From NCBI GenBank assembly GCA_041589175.1, contig JBFHWF010000074.1:1-11713 (forward strand): 11,713 nt of DNA. Direction: 5' to 3'. The stretch comes from SZUA-229 sp041589175. GTDB lineage: Bacteria > Pseudomonadota > Gammaproteobacteria > SZUA-229. Position numbers and translations under genes: made by a program. Within the stretch, counting starts at the first letter, position 1; every line of letters starts with the position of its first letter. Below are positions 6,876 to 11,713 of the stretch, piece after piece. Under the pieces are notes generated by a model. The model worked only from the letters and a program-made list of their open reading frames with translations. It was not told the DNA's origin and did no database searches.

Positions 6876-8384
6876 ATGAAAACTGCCCTCAATGAAAAAA
6901 GAGCCTGCCTGTACTGGCGGCGAACAAAAATCATCGCAACGCTTGGGCCTGCGAGTCGAAGTGAGGCAAAAATCGCTGCATTGATCGATGCGGGTGCCAA
7001 TGTATTTCGCCTTAATATGTCCCATGGCACCCATGAAGAACACGAGGTAATGGCAGGCAGAATCAGGAAGATAGCCAGACGAAAGAAAAAATATGTCGCG
7101 ATCCTGATGGATCTGTGTGGCCCGAAAATACGAGTAGGGGTGTTTGAAAATGGGTTTATTGAACTTATATCGGGTGAAACCGTAACCGTTAGCTGTAGTA
7201 AAACAAAAGGCAATGAAAAGCTGATTCCTTCCCAGTATAAAAGTTTATATAAGGACGTCAGTGCGGGTGATCGTATTCTGCTTGATGACGGCAAGCTGGA
7301 GCTGAAGGTCGTTGCAGTCAACGAGAAAGATGTCGAGTGTAAGGTTGTATATGGCGGTGTGTTAAAAGATAAAAAGGGGCTTAATCTTCCCGATAGTACA
7401 ATATCGACATCAAGTTTTACTGCAAAAGACAAGAGAGATGCAGAGCTTGCTGCCAGGCTGGGTGCCGACTTTGTTGCGCTGAGCTTTGTGCGAGATGAAA
7501 AATGTATTCGTACATTGAAACGCTACTTACAGAAGTTCGATGCGGAAATTCCGATTATCGCTAAAATCGAAAAACCAGAAGCAATAGAACATATTGAGAG
7601 TATCCTGCATGAGGCCGATGGTATTATGGTGGCGCGTGGAGACCTTGGAATTGAAATGCCAGCGCAACGAGTACCACTTCTACAGAAGCATCTAATCAAT
7701 CGAGCGCGCTTTCATGCCAAGCCAGTCATAGTTGCAACACAAATGCTGGAATCGATGATAACCAGTTCCAAGCCGACACGTGCAGAAGTAGGTGATGTAG
7801 CAACCGCAGCGCTATCGAGTGCAGATGCTGTCATGTTGTCAGCGGAAACAGCAAGTGGTGATTATCCGGTGATGGCGGTAGAAATGATGGATGATATCCT
7901 GCGAGAAATGGAAGCATATCAATGGGAAATCGGGCAGTTTGGTGAGGCAGATTTTGAGCAGTGTGAGGAGCAGATTGAAGCGGAGCGTAAGGCCATTGCG
8001 CGCTCAGTTAAAGCGCTTGCACATGAATTGAAATTGCAGGGTATTATGGTACCAACACGGAGCGGCACAACTGCACGAATACTCGCGGCGAGCCGACCAG
8101 GTGCGCCACTGATAGGGATTAGTAGTAATACAGAAATCTGTCGACGGCTCGCACTCAGCTGGGGTGTTATTCCGGTGGCGATTCGTGAAGAAGTCACGCA
8201 AAACTGGAAAGCATTATGCGAAGAGGTATCCTGCCTGTGTAAGCTTGGGGCTACGGGCAACAGGATTTTGCTGGTGTCCGGTTTTAGCAACGAACTTGAG
8301 CTGAACGAGCCGGTGATGAAATTAATGCATGTCAGTAATAATCGTCAGCTAGGTCGAGCTGTTAATCAGACGATTTTTGAATGA
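6876..8384 (+). CDS. pyk: pyruvate kinase
   Basis: A 502-residue pyruvate kinase, converting phosphoenolpyruvate and ADP to pyruvate and ATP in the last step of glycolysis. Visible features are the substrate/metal-binding segment R45, N47, S49, H50 (FRLNMSHG); the active-site segment with K230 and E232 (IIAKIEKPEAI); D256 in ARGDLGIEMP; and T288 in ATQMLESM. Residues about 89-185 are the B domain lid, and the C-terminal third is the effector-binding domain. K84 in GPKIR occupies the position where potassium-dependent enzymes carry Glu, so I predict activity without potassium, as in the PykA branch. It is slightly longer than the usual 470-480 residues, partly from an N-terminal extension of about 14 residues before RRTKIIATLGP. 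The ATG at 6876 has only a weak upstream GGTGTGG, so the exact start is less sure. It converges on putA with 5 bases between stops. Confidence 0.95.
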   Translation: MKTALNEKRACLYWRRTKIIATLGPASRSEAKIAALIDAGANVFRLNMSHGTHEEHEVMAGRIRKIARRKKKYVAILMDLCGPKIRVGVFENGFIELISGETVTVSCSKTKGNEKLIPSQYKSLYKDVSAGDRILLDDGKLELKVVAVNEKDVECKVVYGGVLKDKKGLNLPDSTISTSSFTAKDKRDAELAARLGADFVALSFVRDEKCIRTLKRYLQKFDAEIPIIAKIEKPEAIEHIESILHEADGIMVARGDLGIEMPAQRVPLLQKHLINRARFHAKPVIVATQMLESMITSSKPTRAEVGDVATAALSSADAVMLSAETASGDYPVMAVEMMDDILREMEAYQWEIGQFGEADFEQCEEQIEAERKAIARSVKALAHELKLQGIMVPTRSGTTARILAASRPGAPLIGISSNTEICRRLALSWGVIPVAIREEVTQNWKALCEEVSCLCKLGATGNRILLVSGFSNELELNEPVMKLMHVSNNRQLGRAVNQTIFE

Positions 8385-8389
8385 ATAAC

Positions 8390-11365
8390 CTAATCGTCTT
8401 CCGTTTGTGGTGCAAAGCCGCGGCGTAAGGTGTTTTCAGTTACGCATCGGCAGTCAACAAAATGCATCAGATAATCGACACCACCAGCCTTGCTGCCTGC
8501 GCCACTCATCCTGTGGCCACCAAAGGGCTGTCTTCCAACAATAGCCCCCGTCGTTTTTCGATTTAAATACAGGTTGCCGACATCGAAATGTTGTCTGGCG
8601 TAAAGCAGGTGTGAAGGCTGGCGGGAATACAGGCCACCTGTCAATGCGTACCGTGTATTATTGGCAATGGTGATGGCATTTTCAAAACTGCTGGCTTTAA
8701 TGACTGCCAGCACAGGGCCGAATATTTCTTCCTGTGCGAGTGGTGATTGTGGATCGACATCAGTGAAAATTGTTGGCGGTATAAAAAAACCCGACTCAGG
8801 CAAATTCTCATTAAACTGATGCATGGTTGATATTTGCCTGGCATGTTCGATGCTGTCGAGTATGCGTCTATAAGCGACTTCATCTATAACGGGTCCAATG
8901 AAATTTTCTGCACTTTCCGCGGGGCCAGATTGCAAACTTTTAGCGGCTTCGAGTAGCCGGCTGACAAATCGTTGATAAATAGTTTCTACTACAATAACGC
9001 GTGATGCAGCGCTACATTTTTGACCCTGATATCCAAATGCAGAATGTAATGTACCAGTGACTGCGTCGTCCAGATCCGCATCTGCGTCAATGACAATTGC
9101 ATTCTTGCCGCCCATTTCAGCGATAACTTTTTTAATATGGCGCTGGCCAGGTTGAATCTGTGCGCCCGTTTGCAATAACTGAGTGCCTACCTGTAAAGAT
9201 CCGGTGAACGCGATAATATGAGTTTCAGGTTTTCGAGCTAGATACTCTGCTACGACTTTGCCTGATCCGGGTAGAAAATTAATAACGCCAGCAGGAAGGT
9301 CTAGCTGGTGCCACAGACTAATAAATTCGGCAGCGACGACAGGCGTAAGACTCGACGGTTTTACGATGCAGGTGTTGCCACAGACAATAGCGGCGCTCAT
9401 CATGCCGCAGAGTATCGCCAGGGGAAAGTTCCATGGCGCAATGATGAGGCTAACGCCACGCCCATGATAGCTGAGTTGATTGTCTTCTCCGCTGACAGAT
9501 GTTGCAGAAGGTGAAAATAAACGTTCAGCCTGCATTGCGTAATAGAGAAGAAAGTCAATGGCTTCACAGACGTCGGCATCAGCTTCCTGCCAGCTTTTGC
9601 CTGCTTCAAAAACCTGAAGTGCGGCAAATCGCATGCGTTGTTTCTTTAGCTGGTTAGCAACACGTCGCAACGTATCTGCTCGTTGACGGACCGGTAATGT
9701 AGACCATTCTGAAAAAGCCTCTGTCGCTGCCTGTAGTGCAATGTCTGCATGTGCATGGCTGGCCTGTGAAACTCGACCTACTAGCTGCTCTGGATGAGAC
9801 GGGTTGACTGAATCTATAAAACTTTCGGTAGATGACCATTTGCCATTGATATAAAGGCCATAATCTTTACCCAGGCTTTCCTCGGTGAGTTTGAGTGTAT
9901 GCTGAAACTCATCGCGTTCAGTTTTGCTGGTAAACCTCAATAGCGGCGTGTTGTTGAAGTTTTCCTTGTTTACACTTTGTAATTTTAAGGCAGGCCTGTT
10001 CAGTACAGGGATATCGAATATGCTGTCATCCTGGATGGAGCCTGATGAACCAAATCCGGAATCGAGCAGGCTCTGACCGCTACTGTTTTCAAGTAATCGA
10101 CGTACCAGATACGCCATGCCAGGCAGGGTTTCACCAAATGGCACATAAACTCGAACACCATATCCCAGAGATTGCAGAGCATGTTTATAAGGGTTGGCCA
10201 TCCCGAATAGCATCTGAAATTCGAACTCATCGGTTTTGAGTGAAAGTTGTTCGCAGAGTGCAAGTGTAAAGGCAATGCTGCGTGCATTGTGTGTGGCGAT
10301 GGCGCAGTGCACTGTTTTATGGTTGGTCAGCAACAGCTGCAGGCATTTTTCATAGTTTAAGTCAGTGTCTGATTTGTTTTCCCACACAGGACATGGCCAG
10401 TTGTTCTGACGTGCGATGACTGTTTCATAGTCCCAGTAGGCACCACGAACCAGTCGAATGGTAAAAGGTGTATTGCGCTTTCGAGCCAGTTCAAGCAAGT
10501 CCTCGAGATCGCTGTATGTGTCTTTCAGGTAAGCCTGCATGGCAATGCCAATATGCGGCCACTGGCGAAACTCGTCTTCCATTACTAGCGTTTTAAAGCA
10601 GTCCAGAACAATATGTTTAAAGTCGTACTGTTCCATATCGATCGTGATGAAAGCATGCCGCTGTTGTGCAAGACGAACAACAGGGCGGAGTCGATTCAGA
10701 ATGGCCTGTATGCTGAATTCTGGTGCGACAGGACGAATCTGTGAATAAAGTGATGATAGTTTTATGGATAAATTCAACCTGGGTGAGTCGAGCCCATGGG
10801 AGCGGTCAAGTAGTGTATCTGTGCTCCAGTTGTTAATCGGCTCAGCCAGGTTTTCGAGCATCTGTATGTATTGTTGCTGATACTCGGCTGCTTCGGTTTC
10901 TGAAATAGTGGCTTCGCCAAGCAGATCAAGGGTGAAGTTCATACCCTGATGACGAAGTCGATTAACAGCGGTCAGTGCGTGATGTAACTGGCTGCCGCCC
11001 ATGAATTTACGTGCCAGGCCTCTCAGGGTGTAGCGAACGGTAGGTGCTGCAATGCGGGTGGCCCATGGGGTATCACTGTGACGTAGGCCCCACTCAGCAA
11101 AACGAGGGAGTTCCAGGTCGGCGAAGTATTCCTGTAGATGGGCGGCCAGCTCATCGTCGTCATCAAGTGCGGGAAGCACATCAATAAAACGCAGTGCCTG
11201 TATTCTAAAGCTTTCGTCGGCAATCGTACGATTAATCAACAGATCTAGCCATTTATGATGGGCAGCCTGTGTGTTTGCGTGTTCTGTAAGCGCAAGCTGT
11301 AGGCGTTGTGCCTGATGCAAAACCTGTTGTTGAAAGCTATCGGGAAGTGATTCGAGTGCGGCCAT
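8390..11365 (-). CDS. putA: minimal bifunctional proline dehydrogenase / P5C dehydrogenase (PutA)
   Basis: A 991-residue PutA that oxidises proline to glutamate in two steps. The N-terminal half is the FAD-dependent proline dehydrogenase barrel, with SIKLSSLY, RLVRGAYWD at 304-312, and YLVRRLLENSS at 419-429 whose arginine pair binds the substrate carboxylate. The C-terminal half, about 520-985, is an NAD-dependent aldehyde dehydrogenase: N646 in APWNFP, general base E750 in AEMGGKN, and nucleophile C784 in GQKCSAASR, with the usual 34-residue spacing between the last two. There is no ribbon-helix-helix domain at the N-terminus, so it should not repress its own gene as enterobacterial PutA does. 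It matches the short PutA class of about 1000 residues. The ATG at 11365 is preferred to a GTG six codons earlier because AGGGGGG lies 4 bases upstream, inside the longer form. Electrons from FAD should go to the membrane quinone pool. Confidence 0.95.
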   Translation of the reverse strand: MAALESLPDSFQQQVLHQAQRLQLALTEHANTQAAHHKWLDLLINRTIADESFRIQALRFIDVLPALDDDDELAAHLQEYFADLELPRFAEWGLRHSDTPWATRIAAPTVRYTLRGLARKFMGGSQLHHALTAVNRLRHQGMNFTLDLLGEATISETEAAEYQQQYIQMLENLAEPINNWSTDTLLDRSHGLDSPRLNLSIKLSSLYSQIRPVAPEFSIQAILNRLRPVVRLAQQRHAFITIDMEQYDFKHIVLDCFKTLVMEDEFRQWPHIGIAMQAYLKDTYSDLEDLLELARKRNTPFTIRLVRGAYWDYETVIARQNNWPCPVWENKSDTDLNYEKCLQLLLTNHKTVHCAIATHNARSIAFTLALCEQLSLKTDEFEFQMLFGMANPYKHALQSLGYGVRVYVPFGETLPGMAYLVRRLLENSSGQSLLDSGFGSSGSIQDDSIFDIPVLNRPALKLQSVNKENFNNTPLLRFTSKTERDEFQHTLKLTEESLGKDYGLYINGKWSSTESFIDSVNPSHPEQLVGRVSQASHAHADIALQAATEAFSEWSTLPVRQRADTLRRVANQLKKQRMRFAALQVFEAGKSWQEADADVCEAIDFLLYYAMQAERLFSPSATSVSGEDNQLSYHGRGVSLIIAPWNFPLAILCGMMSAAIVCGNTCIVKPSSLTPVVAAEFISLWHQLDLPAGVINFLPGSGKVVAEYLARKPETHIIAFTGSLQVGTQLLQTGAQIQPGQRHIKKVIAEMGGKNAIVIDADADLDDAVTGTLHSAFGYQGQKCSAASRVIVVETIYQRFVSRLLEAAKSLQSGPAESAENFIGPVIDEVAYRRILDSIEHARQISTMHQFNENLPESGFFIPPTIFTDVDPQSPLAQEEIFGPVLAVIKASSFENAITIANNTRYALTGGLYSRQPSHLLYARQHFDVGNLYLNRKTTGAIVGRQPFGGHRMSGAGSKAGGVDYLMHFVDCRCVTENTLRRGFAPQTEDD

Positions 11366-11369
11366 GCTG

Positions 11370-11376
11370 CCCCCCT
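11370..11376 (-). promoter_or_regulatory. ribosome binding site deciding the putA start
   Basis: Read on the minus strand, AGGGGGG precedes the ATG at 11365 by 4 bases. It lies within the codons that would be translated from the alternative GTG at 11383, so it favours the shorter protein. Confidence 0.6.
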
Positions 11377-11394
11377 GTAACACTGCATACTAAA

Positions 11395-11423
11395 TTAATA
11401 GATGCTTAGTCTGTGTGCTGCAA
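11395..11423 (-). promoter_or_regulatory. candidate putA promoter
   Basis: On the minus strand TTGCAG (11418-11423) is followed after exactly 17 bases by TATTAA (11395-11400), matching the -35 and -10 consensus at 3 and 4 of 6 positions. It lies in the 107-base gap between the PilZ gene stop and putA, about 30 bases before the putA start. This would let putA be transcribed independently of the upstream gene. Confidence 0.35.
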
Positions 11424-11472
11424 GTGGAAATGGGCGAAATTAGATAGCCGGAAATACAGGTTTAAGGCGTGT

Positions 11473-11713
11473 CTATTCGAGAAATTCGAGGCCTATGCCA
11501 TCATTTTCGTGACGTACAACCCGTGCTCGATTAATAGGGGGCTCCTCACCATCTCCTAGCTGGTTCTTCAGTCGAACCTGAACTTCAGAGCCTATGTCAG
11601 GCAGGTCAACCTCATCAAGTATGAGAAAAAGGCCGCCATCGCTTATATTGCGAGTGCGAACGGTAACAGGGTCGTTACCCTGAAGGGTAAGTTCGATATC
11701 GACGATAAGTCCA
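11473..11713 (-). CDS. PilZ-domain protein, C-terminal part (partial)
   Basis: The last 79 residues of a minus-strand gene whose start lies beyond the window edge. It ends in TAG at 11473-11475. It shows the second PilZ motif, N-x-S-x-x-G, in RTRNISDGGLFL, followed by beta-strand segments (GSEVQVRL, NRARVVRH) and the typical closing GIGLEFLE. PilZ domains bind c-di-GMP through this motif together with an upstream RxxxR motif, which falls outside the window, so binding cannot be confirmed here. If only a short N-terminus is missing, this is a stand-alone PilZ protein. It is on the same strand as putA and 107 bases upstream of it, but the two are not obviously related in function. Confidence 0.8.
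   Translation of the reverse strand, partial: GLIVDIELTLQGNDPVTVRTRNISDGGLFLILDEVDLPDIGSEVQVRLKNQLGDGEEPPINRARVVRHENDGIGLEFLE

Noticed and set aside
6656..7432. 258-codon open frame on the minus strand opposite the small membrane gene and pyruvate kinase
   Set aside because: It lies antisense to a highly conserved pyruvate kinase sequence, has a Ser/Leu/Phe-rich composition with no recognisable motif, and lacks a convincing start signal.

Overview
The window looks like a gammaproteobacterial chromosome segment, probably aquatic or marine. It has moderate GC, Gram-negative outer-membrane and periplasmic proteins, a LapG-type periplasmic protease, a PilZ protein, and a PutA without the N-terminal DNA-binding domain. 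I cannot name the species. Genes are tightly packed, no gap between genes exceeds about 200 bases, and I see no tRNA, rRNA, CRISPR array or insertion sequence.

Layout. (1) Bases 1-1558: a possible 12-residue tail of a plus-strand gene and a shared hairpin terminator, then a minus-strand TPR/beta-barrel outer-membrane protein of the Slam (DUF560) type. It is divergent from lapG across a 200-base control region holding two inverted repeats. (2) Bases 1559-4263: lapG, a calcium-dependent periplasmic cysteine protease, followed 14 bases later by a membrane sensor with a Cache-like periplasmic domain, a PAS domain and an HD-GYP domain whose metal ligands are largely lost. (3) Bases 4397-6785: a GspA/ExeA-like AAA+ ATPase with a membrane anchor and a periplasmic coiled coil, then an unlisted 46-residue membrane protein with a CNNC motif. 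(4) Bases 6876-11365: pyruvate kinase, convergent with a minimal bifunctional PutA; only 5 bases separate the stop codons. (5) Bases 11473-11713: the C-terminal end of a PilZ-domain protein on the minus strand, running off the window.

How the genes may work together. In known Lap systems the protease LapG is held inactive by LapD, a membrane protein with degenerate GGDEF and EAL domains that senses c-di-GMP; when c-di-GMP falls, LapG clips a surface adhesin and the biofilm disperses. Here the lapD position is taken by a protein of similar topology, but its cytoplasmic output is a degenerate HD-GYP domain. My main hypothesis is that it is an alternative LapG regulator, perhaps a c-di-GMP receptor without catalysis. 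The neighbouring outer-membrane protein, anchored ATPase and small membrane protein could belong to the same cell-surface programme, but that is only inference. No LapA-like adhesin or type I exporter lies in the window. Pyruvate kinase and PutA are ordinary metabolic genes.
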